Position numbers and translations under genes: made by a program. The notes under the pieces were generated by a model. The model did no database searches. It was not told the origin of the DNA and was given only the letters and a program-made list of their open reading frames with translations. This document shows positions 51,240-60,500 of a stretch of DNA of 64,000 bases, in pieces. Numbering within the stretch: position 1 is the first letter of the stretch; each line of letters begins with the position of its first letter. The DNA comes from Methanoculleus sp. (GTDB lineage: Archaea; Halobacteriota; Methanomicrobia; Methanomicrobiales; Methanoculleaceae), in the NCBI RefSeq assembly GCF_030019085.1, contig NZ_JASEFJ010000010.1:1-64000 (forward strand). The letters are read 5' to 3'.

Positions 51240-54137
51240 ATGATACCTGAACATTCAGTCCGGTACCAGGCGATCCTTGCGCTCTGTCTGTTGCTGGCAC
51301 TGGCAGCACCTGCTGCCATGGCAGCGACAACCGAACTTCATGTCGTCAGGTATGCAGCAGATGGCGTGACCATCTTAAACGAGACAACGGTCGACTACCG
51401 ATGGCTTGAGTCAAACCTCCCTGTTCAGGGAGATGGTGTGACCCACTACTACCATCAGGGACCCGTATTTGAGGGCGACCCCTGGAACCCGGAAGAGGAT
51501 ACAAACGTCCTCGAGAAGGATATGGGCGCGGTGAAGGGAACCGACCTCAAGGATATCTGTGACCTCGTCGGCGGGATGAAGGAAGGAGAGACTGTCAGGA
51601 TCAAGGCATCGGACGGACTCTCAAGGGTGTTTCCCTACCGTAACGTCTACGAACCTGAATCCCGACAGGGTCCGATGGTGATAACCTGGTATCACGACAA
51701 AGACGGATACGTCCCCGATTACCGTTCGGGCATGCGTCTTGTCTTCTTTGCGGATACCTCGACAAACCCCTACGGTGTCCATGCGTTCGGTGTCTGGGAC
51801 ATGCACGAGTGCTTTGACGAGGAGTACTGGTACTTCTACAACGGCAAGTATCCAACAACAACCGGGCTTTCCGTCCAGTACATAAGCGAGATCATCATCT
51901 ACAGCGAGGAAGAGCCCACAGGGAGTATCCACGTGACCTCAACTCCATCGGGGGCCAAAATCTTTCTCGATGATGAAGATACCGGGCATGAAACCCCGCA
52001 CACCCTCGTCGGCCTTGAGGTGGGGAGCCACTCCGTCGTGGTCGAGAAGGAGGGTTACATCCGACCGGATGAGAGATGGGTTATGGTCGCAGCAAACAGG
52101 GTTGAGGAGGTTGAGTTCAACCTCACCCCCATCACCGGGAGCATCGCAGTCTCTTCCGTTCCAAGCAACGCCAGCATCATCCTTGACGGAGAGGTGACCG
52201 GATTGTTCACCGACACGATCCTTGATGAGGTGCCGGTCGGTGAGCACACGATCGAACTTGTGCTGCCTGGTTACTGGAACGTCAGCCGGACGGTCGTTGT
52301 TGAGGAGGACGAATGCAGCATTCTGGATCTCGTTCTCACCTCCATAAACGAGAACGTGCCTGAGACCCTCTCGGAGACAGCGATGAATGCAACGCCGGGT
52401 AACGCCACCCTGTTTTCACTGCTCGGGCCGTTTGAGTTTCGCGGCAGGCTTGACGTTCTCCCGGCAAACACCTCTGCGACCTCCAACGGGAGCGTTGTTA
52501 GTTACCACCTTCCCGACGGGGCGAAGGGACGCTGTTACCTCTACATTGATAACAGCAGCGCCGGTGAACCGGAGTTTGAGGGGGTCGCCCTGGATCGGCG
52601 ATACGCCACCGCCACGGCCGCGACTTTTGCTGCAAACCTCACCGGCGACAACGCCACGTTTACCGTGCATTGCCCGCCAGGGATCACCGCCGATGGTCTC
52701 CTCCTTACAGCGGAAATGGACGAGAACGCATCCTCCTCCATCATCTGCTGGATAGGTGAGGGCGTTATCATCCTGGATGAGGCGACCTCTTTAAGGTTTG
52801 AACCGATGCCTGAAACCTCCAGGGTCTCCGATGCCAGGTTGCTGATCGTGGGCAGCGGGAATATCACTGCCTCGTTCAACGGCCACAGCATAACCGGGAT
52901 CCCGCAAGACGAACCCGTTGTCACGGAGTATGACGTGCTGTCCTGTCTGAATGGTTCATCAAACGAACTCCGCCTGGAAGGGGAGGGTGCGGTGATCAGG
53001 AACATCATCCTCTGCCTGACAACCGCCGGGGTGACCTCTGGACCTCCGCCAGGATCGGGAGAGACTCCGAAGTCTTTGATCGAGAGGATACTCGACTTCC
53101 TGTATAGGATCTTCGGGTTCTCGGTCGAACCGGAGCAGAACACGACCACCGTCCCTGAGGTTGAGGAGACCCACGTCCCCGAAGAGACCCGACCAACCCC
53201 GGTTGCGACACCCACCTATGGCCGGGTCGAGAAGAACCACTCGGGCGGGGTCTATGTCACCTCCTACCCGCCCGGGATGACGATCATACTCGACAACAAG
53301 AACCTCTTACGCCAGACACCCCGGGTGATTTACGGTCTCCGTGAAGGGCTGCACACCATCCAGGTCGAGGCGAGCAAAGGTTCTGCAGGAGAGGTGGATC
53401 CCGGTTACCGGTTCGAGACCGTCCAGACCTGGGTCTACCCGGACGCTATCACGCCCGTCCATCTCGACGGCGTGGCGCCATCGTATAAAAAGACCGTCCG
53501 TGTCGAGTCGGAGGTCTACAGCGGAGAGAGGTTCACCTTAAACGGACTCTTCCCCGCCGGCACCATACCGGGCGAGGGAGAGATTGAGGGCGGCGGTGTG
53601 GCCTGGGCAACCGTCCTCCACGACGGGCAATACCTCTCGTATAACATGCCTTCGTCTGTTGAGAACGGCATGAAATTCGTGATCGAACCCTGGAAGGGCG
53701 AGACCGTATCCCTCAATGTCAGGTCGAACCCACCTGGTGCCATCGTTATCATCGATGGTTTCCCAACAGGCGAGAGAACCCCCTGCCGGATAGACGGTCT
53801 CTCCCCCGGGCGTCACCGCATTCTGGTCTCAATGCCGGGCTACCTCCCCGCCGAAGAGGTGATCACGATACCGGAAGGCTCGAGAACCGGTGGCGTCATA
53901 ACCTGCACACTCAAGGAATACACCAGCGGCGATCTCCTGGTCGAGAGTAACGTCCCGGACGCCCGGATATACCTCTACGGCCGCTACACAGGTGAGAAGA
54001 CGCCGCACACCTTTACCGGGATGAGTATCGGCACCTACGAGGTCAGGGTAGTCTCGGAGAACGATTCCAGAACCATGGAGGACGTCCTGGTGAAACCCGG
54101 GACAACGACCCGCTGCCTGGTAACTCTGAAGGAGTGA
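51240..54137 (+). CDS. Exported PEGA-domain protein with shared N-terminal module
   Basis: A 965-residue exported protein. After the signal peptide, residues about 27-215 form the module shared with 46473 and 55317 (LHVVRYAADGVTILNETTVD, YYHQGPVFEGDPWNP, GYVPDYRSGMRLVFFAD). Two PEGA domains follow (STPSGAKIFLDDEDTG; SVPSNASIILDGEVTG), then a DUF3344-like beta region (FEFRGRLDVLPAN to about residue 590), a Pro/Thr linker and three more PEGA-like units near the C-terminus. No anchor helix is seen at the end. PEGA domains are common in surface proteins and bind unknown ligands. Confidence 0.8.
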   Translation: MIPEHSVRYQAILALCLLLALAAPAAMAATTELHVVRYAADGVTILNETTVDYRWLESNLPVQGDGVTHYYHQGPVFEGDPWNPEEDTNVLEKDMGAVKGTDLKDICDLVGGMKEGETVRIKASDGLSRVFPYRNVYEPESRQGPMVITWYHDKDGYVPDYRSGMRLVFFADTSTNPYGVHAFGVWDMHECFDEEYWYFYNGKYPTTTGLSVQYISEIIIYSEEEPTGSIHVTSTPSGAKIFLDDEDTGHETPHTLVGLEVGSHSVVVEKEGYIRPDERWVMVAANRVEEVEFNLTPITGSIAVSSVPSNASIILDGEVTGLFTDTILDEVPVGEHTIELVLPGYWNVSRTVVVEEDECSILDLVLTSINENVPETLSETAMNATPGNATLFSLLGPFEFRGRLDVLPANTSATSNGSVVSYHLPDGAKGRCYLYIDNSSAGEPEFEGVALDRRYATATAATFAANLTGDNATFTVHCPPGITADGLLLTAEMDENASSSIICWIGEGVIILDEATSLRFEPMPETSRVSDARLLIVGSGNITASFNGHSITGIPQDEPVVTEYDVLSCLNGSSNELRLEGEGAVIRNIILCLTTAGVTSGPPPGSGETPKSLIERILDFLYRIFGFSVEPEQNTTTVPEVEETHVPEETRPTPVATPTYGRVEKNHSGGVYVTSYPPGMTIILDNKNLLRQTPRVIYGLREGLHTIQVEASKGSAGEVDPGYRFETVQTWVYPDAITPVHLDGVAPSYKKTVRVESEVYSGERFTLNGLFPAGTIPGEGEIEGGGVAWATVLHDGQYLSYNMPSSVENGMKFVIEPWKGETVSLNVRSNPPGAIVIIDGFPTGERTPCRIDGLSPGRHRILVSMPGYLPAEEVITIPEGSRTGGVITCTLKEYTSGDLLVESNVPDARIYLYGRYTGEKTPHTFTGMSIGTYEVRVVSENDSRTMEDVLVKPGTTTRCLVTLKE

Positions 54138-54144
54138 ATGGGAG

Positions 54145-55320
54145 ATGAAACGTTACTGTAATCTACTTGCAACTGTGACGGTTGCGCTGTTACTCATTCA
54201 GACAGTGTCGGCAGGGATCGTATGGGGCCCCTATGTCACCAGCACCGCGAGCGACTCGGCAGTGGTCTCCTGGAAGGCGACCGGTGAGACCGGTGGATGG
54301 GTGGAGTACACCCCGGTTGAGGGCGGCGAGACCCGCCGTGTCCCATCATCCGGGACTGAGAAAGGCATCCAGCACGCCCATCTCAGCGAACTCTCCCCGG
54401 CAACGACCTACCATTATCGTGTGGTCAGCGGGAACGAGACAACAGGAGACTGCAGGTTCAGGACGTTCGGTGACCCGGAGTTTACCTGTATCATATACGG
54501 TGACACCCGTGGCCAGAAACCTCTCTTCACCCAGACCGAGAGGCACCGCCTTGTGGCAGAGAGGATCGCCGAAGAGGAAGAGATCCTCTTTCTTATCCAC
54601 ACGGGGGATTTCGTCTGCGATGACTCAGAGTGGGATGAGTTCTTCGCTGTGGCAGGACCGGTGCTCAGAAACACAACCCTGGTACCGGTGGCAGGCAACC
54701 ATGACGGCACGGCGGAGGAGTTCACCAGGATCTTTGCCCTCCCTCCATACTACTCGTTTGACGCCGGGAGCCTCCACGTGACCGTCCTCGACAGCAATGA
54801 TCGCGCCTGGGCGGATATGCCGACCCAGACGGCCTGGCTCAAGGAAGACCTCAGATCCCCGCTGCCACGAAAGATCGTGGCGTTCCACCACCCGCCTTTC
54901 AGCGCCGACCGTAGCCATCCCGGCGGTGATCTGGCGATCAGGGGCGAGTGGGCTGACATCTTCTCAGAGAACGGTGTTGACGCGGTCTTCAGCGCGCACA
55001 CCCACGCTTACGAGCGCTACAGCGTGAACGGGACAGACTACTTTGTTATCGGCTGTGGTGGCGCCCCCCTCTACCCGCTTGCGGATGAGAAGCCTCAAGG
55101 GTATCGGATGGGGTGCGAGGGGACGCTCGGGTATCTCCGGGCGAGAGTCAGCCCTGAATCGATCATCATGGATATGATACCGGTTGCAAGGGTTATCGAG
55201 GATGAGGTTAAGCTCTACCCGCGGGGGACTGTCATTGAGACCGTCCGCCTCCCGCCCGGGTGGTGGAGTGTCTTCCCATCAGTTGCAGGTGTGACGAGAC
55301 TACCAGAATTATGGAGATGA
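54145..55320 (+). CDS. Exported purple-acid-phosphatase-like metallophosphoesterase
   Basis: A 391-residue exported protein with a signal peptide (LLATVTVALLLIQTVSA), an N-terminal fibronectin-like domain (about 25-110; WGPYVTSTASDSAVVSW) and a metallophosphoesterase domain with all ligand motifs: YGDTRG, HTGDF, GNHDG, FHHPPFS and SAHTHAYERY. The plan is that of purple acid phosphatases, suggesting an extracellular phosphoesterase. It lies seven bases after the PEGA gene and overlaps the next start, so it belongs to the same operon. Confidence 0.9.
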   Translation: MKRYCNLLATVTVALLLIQTVSAGIVWGPYVTSTASDSAVVSWKATGETGGWVEYTPVEGGETRRVPSSGTEKGIQHAHLSELSPATTYHYRVVSGNETTGDCRFRTFGDPEFTCIIYGDTRGQKPLFTQTERHRLVAERIAEEEEILFLIHTGDFVCDDSEWDEFFAVAGPVLRNTTLVPVAGNHDGTAEEFTRIFALPPYYSFDAGSLHVTVLDSNDRAWADMPTQTAWLKEDLRSPLPRKIVAFHHPPFSADRSHPGGDLAIRGEWADIFSENGVDAVFSAHTHAYERYSVNGTDYFVIGCGGAPLYPLADEKPQGYRMGCEGTLGYLRARVSPESIIMDMIPVARVIEDEVKLYPRGTVIETVRLPPGWWSVFPSVAGVTRLPELWR

Positions 55321-56156
55321 TGGTTTTGCATGCAGAGATCAGACGGATTCTGCTCGCGCTCCTCTGCGTGAGCGTGGTATTGATTGCCGCCGTATCGGCG
55401 GCACCGACGACCGAACTGCGGATAGTAAAGATCGGAGACGATGGTAAGACCATCCTGAACGAGACAACGGTTGACTATCGCTGGATGGAAGAGAACCTCC
55501 CGGTCCTTGGGGACGGGGTGACCCGCTACTATCATCAGGGCCCAGTATTTGAGGGGGACAAGTGGGACCCGAACGAGACGACCAACTTCAAGGACAGGGG
55601 GGCCGTTAAGGGGACGAACCTTCGTGACCTTGTCGAACTGGTCGGCGGCGCAAACCCCGGTGATGAGATCATGGTAAAGGCGGTCGACGGCTACCACGTC
55701 GAGTTCCCATACGAGAACATCTACGAACCCGATCCCCGTCAGGGGCCAATAGGGATCTGCTGGTACAACGGCGCCGATCCTGAGGTCGGCGAGAGACAGG
55801 GGGTTGGCTACGTTCCCGACTACTACACAGGGATGAGGATCGTCTTCTTTGCGGACAACTCCACCAACCCTGAAGGGCTTCATGTCTACGGGAATTGGGA
55901 TATGCATGAGACGCTCCCGGCTGCCGCCCAGCACTTCTACGACGGTCTATACCCCTCGACCAGCGGTCTTACGGTGAAGTGGGTGGACGAGATCAGGGTT
56001 TACACCGGTGGATACCAGGGTGAGAGAGGAGCACTGGCGGGATCCCTCACCACCCCGGCGGGGACGGTCAAACCGACAGAGGCCCCGCTCTCCTTGCTGG
56101 TGACCGCTCTCGCGGTCGCTGGAGCAGCAATCCTCTGCGCCAGGAGAGGAGCGTGA
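55317..56156 (+). CDS. Small anchored protein with shared surface module
   Basis: A 279-residue protein with a signal peptide (ILLALLCVSVVLIAAVSA), one copy of the module seen in 46473 and 51240 (LRIVKIGDDGKTILNETTVD, YYHQGPVFEGDKWDP, GYVPDYYTGMRIVFFAD, NWDMHETLP) and a C-terminal anchor helix ending ARRGA. GTNLRDLVELVGG and KAVDGYHVEFPYENIYEP recall part of the Oxidored_molyb fold. A GGAG site precedes two adjacent ATG codons (55317, 55320). It overlaps both neighbours by 4 bases. Confidence 0.8.
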   Translation: MMVLHAEIRRILLALLCVSVVLIAAVSAAPTTELRIVKIGDDGKTILNETTVDYRWMEENLPVLGDGVTRYYHQGPVFEGDKWDPNETTNFKDRGAVKGTNLRDLVELVGGANPGDEIMVKAVDGYHVEFPYENIYEPDPRQGPIGICWYNGADPEVGERQGVGYVPDYYTGMRIVFFADNSTNPEGLHVYGNWDMHETLPAAAQHFYDGLYPSTSGLTVKWVDEIRVYTGGYQGERGALAGSLTTPAGTVKPTEAPLSLLVTALAVAGAAILCARRGA

Positions 56157-56725
56157 TTCCGGTGCGCCGCCGGGTATACCCCGCCCTCCTCCTGCTCTCC
56201 ATCGGCCTTCTGGCTCTCGCGGCCGGATGCCTCGGTACGACGACCGGCGGTGACGACTACCCGGCCTGGAACCTGACAATTATCGGCGATACCGAGATTG
56301 TGCTCAGCCTCGATGAGATCAGGGCTATGGACGCCGTCGAGGGTTACGGCTACGCGGTCTCCACTGTCGGAATCAGATACGGCCCGAACCGTTACCGGGG
56401 TGTGCTCCTGACCGACCTGCTCGATATGGTGGGCGGGGTCGGGGAGGACGATCTCGTCTACGTCTCAGCGCCGGACGGCTACATGTGGGTCTTTGATGGC
56501 GTTCAGGTGAGGGGTGTGGAACTCTTCACGTTCGATGAGAACCTCCACGAGATCCCTTCACCGCCGCTCCAGGTCATCCTGGCCTACGACTGTGACGGCA
56601 AACCCCTGGCCTACGACAACGGCGGTCCGCTCAGGCTGGTTGTCATCTCAGAAACGCCAGATGTTATCACCGAGGGAAGCCCCTGGGTGAAGTGGGTAGA
56701 GAAGATCGAGGTTAAGAGGCGATGA
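56153..56725 (+). CDS. Lipoprotein with Oxidored_molyb-like domain
   Basis: A 190-residue lipoprotein: hydrophobic leader with lipobox LALAAGC, then a single domain with SLDEIRAMDAVEGYGYAV, RGVLLTDLLDMVGG, YVSAPDGYMWVF and ILAYDCDGKPLAYDNGGPLR. This order matches the Oxidored_molyb (sulfite-oxidase-like) fold, but the Cys that binds molybdopterin in true enzymes is not at its usual place. It overlaps both neighbours by 4 bases and directly precedes the tungstate-binding protein. Enzymatic activity is doubtful; ligand binding is possible. Confidence 0.82.
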   Translation: MIPVRRRVYPALLLLSIGLLALAAGCLGTTTGGDDYPAWNLTIIGDTEIVLSLDEIRAMDAVEGYGYAVSTVGIRYGPNRYRGVLLTDLLDMVGGVGEDDLVYVSAPDGYMWVFDGVQVRGVELFTFDENLHEIPSPPLQVILAYDCDGKPLAYDNGGPLRLVVISETPDVITEGSPWVKWVEKIEVKRR

Positions 56726-57747
56726 CCCGCGGTGTAGCCCTCCTGGCGGTGATCGGTCTCCTCGTCATCCTTGCATCCACTGCAGGGTGCATGGGTTCCG
56801 ATCAGGAACGCACAGTCCTCAAGGTTGTCCCGGCCGGGAGCCTGCTCTACCCTTTTGAGCAGATTGAGGCCGAGTTTGAGAGTCAGCACCCCGAAATCGA
56901 CGTCCAGCTCGAGGGGCACGGGAGTATCCAGGCCATTCGACAGGTGACAGACCTCGGGAGACCCATAGATGTCGTCGCGGTCGCAGATGCATCCCTCATC
57001 CCGGATATGATGTACATCCCGATGGGCGAGGGGGAGGAGAACTACACCGACTGGTACATCCCTTTTGCCGAGAACGAGATCGTGATCGCCTACACCGACC
57101 GGAGTAAGGGCGCAGACGAGATCACGCCTGAGAACTGGTATCACATCCTGGCCAGGCCGGATGTGCGGGTGGGTTTCTCAAATCCGATGCTCGATTCCTG
57201 CGGTTACCGGGCGCTGATGGTGACAGCGCTTGCAGAGGATTACTACAACGAACCAGGGCTCTTTGAGGCGATCATCGGTGGTGCATTTAACCCCCCGATC
57301 AGACCTTTCGTCTCCGACGGGATGACCACGATCACCCTTCCCGAACGGATGAGACCCGCAACCGAGAAGGTCGCTATACGGGACGGGAGCATCTACCTCC
57401 TCTCGCTCCTTGATGCCGGCGGGATCGACTACGCTTTTGAGTATCGGAGCGTCGCTGAGGAACACGGACTCCACTGGATCGATCTTCCGCCTGAGATCGA
57501 TCTCGGCTCAGCGGAACACGCCGGTTACTACAGGACGGTGCGCGTGAACCTGGGGTTCCAGCGGTTCCAGTCCATCGGTAGCGAGCGGATCGGCCAGCCG
57601 ATAGTCTACGCAATCACCGTGCCGCGCAACGCCCCACACCCAAAAGAGGCGCATATGTTTGTGGAGTTCGTTCTTGAGGCGTTCCGCGAGGAGAGACCCG
57701 GATGGCCCGACCCCCTCAGCCCGGAGATGAGGGCTGTCAGCGTGTAG
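56722..57747 (+). CDS. wtpA: WtpA-type tungstate/molybdate-binding lipoprotein
   Basis: A 341-residue periplasmic-binding-type lipoprotein (lipobox ILASTAGC). Family motifs are PAGSLLYPFEQIEAEFE, PIDVVAVADASLIPDMM, WYIPFAENEIVIAYTDRSK, SNPMLDSCGYRALMV and DYAFEYRSVA. It would bind tungstate or molybdate for an ABC importer. Two positions differ from the common motif as I recall it (GHGS for aGS, and SNPMLDSCGYR for a DPN..DPCGYR-type segment). No permease or ATPase gene is next to it: the following operon encodes CoA ligases. It closes the surface operon. Confidence 0.88.
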   Translation: MTRGVALLAVIGLLVILASTAGCMGSDQERTVLKVVPAGSLLYPFEQIEAEFESQHPEIDVQLEGHGSIQAIRQVTDLGRPIDVVAVADASLIPDMMYIPMGEGEENYTDWYIPFAENEIVIAYTDRSKGADEITPENWYHILARPDVRVGFSNPMLDSCGYRALMVTALAEDYYNEPGLFEAIIGGAFNPPIRPFVSDGMTTITLPERMRPATEKVAIRDGSIYLLSLLDAGGIDYAFEYRSVAEEHGLHWIDLPPEIDLGSAEHAGYYRTVRVNLGFQRFQSIGSERIGQPIVYAITVPRNAPHPKEAHMFVEFVLEAFREERPGWPDPLSPEMRAVSV

Positions 57748-57806
57748 CGTGCCATCCATTGACAAACCTTTTCCGCACCGCACTCAAACCTAAAAGAGAG
57801 ACTATG

Positions 57807-57837
57807 CCCGGCGGTGCGGCTCTGGCATCCCGCCGGG
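57807..57837 (+). promoter_or_regulatory. Hairpin in the leader of the CoA-ligase operon
   Basis: CCCGGCGG (57807-57814) and CCGCCGGG (57830-57837) form a perfect 8-bp stem with a 15-base loop, between wtpA and the first CoA ligase. It may terminate the surface operon or be part of a structured leader. Confidence 0.4.
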
Positions 57838-57904
57838 GAGTAACAGAGTCGGGATGAAGGGGGAGAACCCTTTCTGCCGGCAAAAGACCGATGGGATACT
57901 AACT

Positions 57905-59197
57905 ATGTTCTGGAACAGGGCGATGGAGACGATCCGTGGCGACGAGCTTGCGGATCTCCAGCTTAAACGGCTGAAGTGGTCACTGCATCAGGCCGGTAAG
58001 ACCGGGCTATACCAGAGAAAGATGAGAGAGGCGGGCGTCTCGCCAGACGACATAAAGACGCTTGAGGACGTGGAGAGACTTCCTTTAACCACAAAGAAGG
58101 ATCTCCAGGCCGGTTACCCGTTCGGGCTCTTTGCCGTCCCCTTGAGAGAGGTCGTCCGGATCCACACCACCTCAGGGACGACCGGGAAACCTACCGTTGT
58201 CGGCTACACCCGAAATGACCTGGATAACTGGTCGGAACTGATCGCGCGGAACATGACGATGATCGGGCTGGGGGAAGACGACATCTTTCAGAATGCGGTA
58301 AATTACGGGCTCTTCACGGGAGGACTCGGGTTCCACTACGGTGCTGAGAAGATCGGTATGACCGTGATCCCGAGCGCGACCGGGAACACCCGCCGTCAGA
58401 TCGAGATGATCGAAGACTTCGGGGTGACCGTCATCCACTGCACCCCGAGTTATGCCCTCCATCTCGCCGAGGTGGCGGAATCTATGGGGAAGAGTCTGGA
58501 TTCTCTAAGGACCGGGATATTTGGGGCGGAACCCTGGTCGGAGAGCATGCGAAGCGAACTCGAACGCCGTCTTGGAGTGAAGGCCTACGACAGTTACGGG
58601 CTCTCCGAGATGTATGGTCCCGGTGTGGCGTTTGAGTGCCCGGAGAGGGATGGGCTTCATATCTGGCATGACTCTTACCTGGTGGAGATCGTCGATCCCG
58701 CGACGGGTGAACGTCTCGCTCCAGGGGAACGCGGCGAACTAGTCATAACGCCGCTTGTCAAGGAGGCTATGCCACTCATCCGTTACCGCACTGGCGACAT
58801 TACCCGGTTGATGGATGAGGACGGGTGCGTCTGCGGCCGCGGGCAGAAGATCGAGCGGATCACCGGCCGGTGCGACGATATGATGGTCATCCGGGGGATC
58901 AACGTCTTTCCGTCCCAGATCGAGCACGTGCTGCGATCACTTCCGGAGGTCGGGGACCAGTTCATGGTATATATCGACCGCGTCAAACATCTTGATGAGA
59001 TGACGATCGAGGTAGAGATGAGCAAGGCTGCGTTCTCCGGCGAACTCCAGGACCTGGCCCGGATGCAGAAGAAAATCTCGGCCGAACTTCAGAACACGCT
59101 AGGGCTGCGAACGGCGGTGAGACTGGTGGAACCGGGGTCTCTGCCACGGTTCGAAGGAAAGGCAAGACATGTCATAGACCGGCGGGGGGATGCCTGA
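57905..59197 (+). CDS. paaK: Phenylacetate-CoA ligase-like enzyme 1
   Basis: A 430-residue AMP-forming ligase of the PaaK type. The adenylation motifs are HTTSGTTGKPTVVGYT, SYGLSEMYGPG and RYRTGD, and the C-terminal domain has IRGINVFPSQIE. The family activates arylacetates such as phenylacetate or indoleacetate; in methanogens this salvages aromatic acids for amino acid synthesis with indolepyruvate oxidoreductase. The substrate here is inferred. The ATG at 57905 gives the family start; the frame opens at 57854. It overlaps the second ligase by 8 bases. Confidence 0.92.
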   Translation: MFWNRAMETIRGDELADLQLKRLKWSLHQAGKTGLYQRKMREAGVSPDDIKTLEDVERLPLTTKKDLQAGYPFGLFAVPLREVVRIHTTSGTTGKPTVVGYTRNDLDNWSELIARNMTMIGLGEDDIFQNAVNYGLFTGGLGFHYGAEKIGMTVIPSATGNTRRQIEMIEDFGVTVIHCTPSYALHLAEVAESMGKSLDSLRTGIFGAEPWSESMRSELERRLGVKAYDSYGLSEMYGPGVAFECPERDGLHIWHDSYLVEIVDPATGERLAPGERGELVITPLVKEAMPLIRYRTGDITRLMDEDGCVCGRGQKIERITGRCDDMMVIRGINVFPSQIEHVLRSLPEVGDQFMVYIDRVKHLDEMTIEVEMSKAAFSGELQDLARMQKKISAELQNTLGLRTAVRLVEPGSLPRFEGKARHVIDRRGDA

Positions 59198-60500
59198 GAT
59201 GCCGCCCTGGAACCCGCGGATCGAGGAGATGCCGATTGACGAACTCCAGCGGCTTCAGTTCAAACTCCTCAAATCCCAGATATACCGGCTTTACAGTTTC
59301 AACGAGTTCTACAAGCGCCGAATGAAGGAGCACGGCGTCCACCCTGACGATATCAGGACGCTTGGAGATCTTGCGAAACTTCCGTTCATGTACAAGTCAG
59401 ACCTGCGCGATGGTTACCCTGACAGGATATTCACCGCCGAACGGAGCGAACTGGTCAGGTACCACGTTTCATCCGGGACGACGGGAAAACCAACCGTTGT
59501 TGGGTATACGGAGCGCGATATCGCGAACTGGAGCGAGTCTCTTGCGCGGGCGTTCTCCTCCTGCGGTCTTGGCCGTGGAGACGTCGTCCAGGTGAGTTAC
59601 GGCTACGGGCTCTTCACCGGGGGGCTCGGTGCACACTACGGTGCCGAGCGTCTCGGGGCGACAGTCCTCCCGACAAGCGTCGGGAACACCGAGCGCCAGG
59701 TGGAACTGATGCAGGATCTCCACGTCACCGCCATCGCCTGTACCCCATCCTACCTCCTCCATATCGCGGAGGTGGCGGAGAAGATGGGCGTCTCGATACG
59801 GAACGATACCGACCTCCGGATGGGTTTCCTGGGCGCCGAGGCCTGGTCGGAGCAGATGCGAACGCGGATCCAGGACTGGCTCGGGATCCGCGCTTACGAC
59901 ATCTACGGGACAAGCGAACTCTCAGGGCCGATGTTCACCGAGTGCAGCGAGCAGAAAGGGATCCATGTCTGGGGAGACCTGGCGCTGCTGGAGGTTGTTG
60001 ACCCCGCTACTGGCGAGGTTCTCGAGCCCGGCGAGGAGGGGGAACTCACCGTCACGATGCTCCAGAAAGAGGCGCTCCCAATGGTCCGATACCGGACAGG
60101 CGACCTCACCGCCATCGATACGGATCCCTGCACCTGTGGTCGGACGCATCCACGTATCGGCCGGATACGCGGCAGGGTTGACGATATGCTGATCATCCGG
60201 GGGATAAACGTCTTCCCATCACAGGTGGAACATACATTGCTCGGGATACCGGATGTCGGGAAACATTTCCAGATCGTCGTCGACCGGAAGGGTGCGCTCG
60301 ACTCGATGCTCGTGAGGGTGGAGGTGAGCGAGGAGGCATTCTCCGACAAAATTCCTGATCTCATGGAGATCAAGAGGAAGGTGGAGCACCGTCTCCGGAG
60401 TTCGCTCAACGTGAGCGTGGAGGTTGAACTTGTTGAACCCGGGAGTCTTCCGCGGTTTGAGGGCAAATCCAGAAAGGTTATAGACAGGAGGTCGTTGTAA
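59190..60500 (+). CDS. Phenylacetate-CoA ligase-like enzyme 2
   Basis: A 436-residue paralogue of the preceding ligase with the same motif order: HVSSGTTGKPTVVGYTERD, YDIYGTSELSGP, RYRTGDL and IRGINVFPSQVE. A CTCGRTHPRIGR segment replaces the CVCGRGQKIERI of the first copy. The two differ widely enough to suggest different arylacetate substrates. An ATG at 59199 is an alternative start. It overlaps the ACT gene by one base. Confidence 0.92.
   Translation: MPEMPPWNPRIEEMPIDELQRLQFKLLKSQIYRLYSFNEFYKRRMKEHGVHPDDIRTLGDLAKLPFMYKSDLRDGYPDRIFTAERSELVRYHVSSGTTGKPTVVGYTERDIANWSESLARAFSSCGLGRGDVVQVSYGYGLFTGGLGAHYGAERLGATVLPTSVGNTERQVELMQDLHVTAIACTPSYLLHIAEVAEKMGVSIRNDTDLRMGFLGAEAWSEQMRTRIQDWLGIRAYDIYGTSELSGPMFTECSEQKGIHVWGDLALLEVVDPATGEVLEPGEEGELTVTMLQKEALPMVRYRTGDLTAIDTDPCTCGRTHPRIGRIRGRVDDMLIIRGINVFPSQVEHTLLGIPDVGKHFQIVVDRKGALDSMLVRVEVSEEAFSDKIPDLMEIKRKVEHRLRSSLNVSVEVELVEPGSLPRFEGKSRKVIDRRSL

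Noticed and set aside
57748-57904. Molybdenum-cofactor riboswitch between wtpA and the CoA ligases
   Set aside because: There is only a simple 8-bp hairpin; I cannot match it to the multi-helix Moco RNA motif, and the downstream genes do not concern molybdenum.
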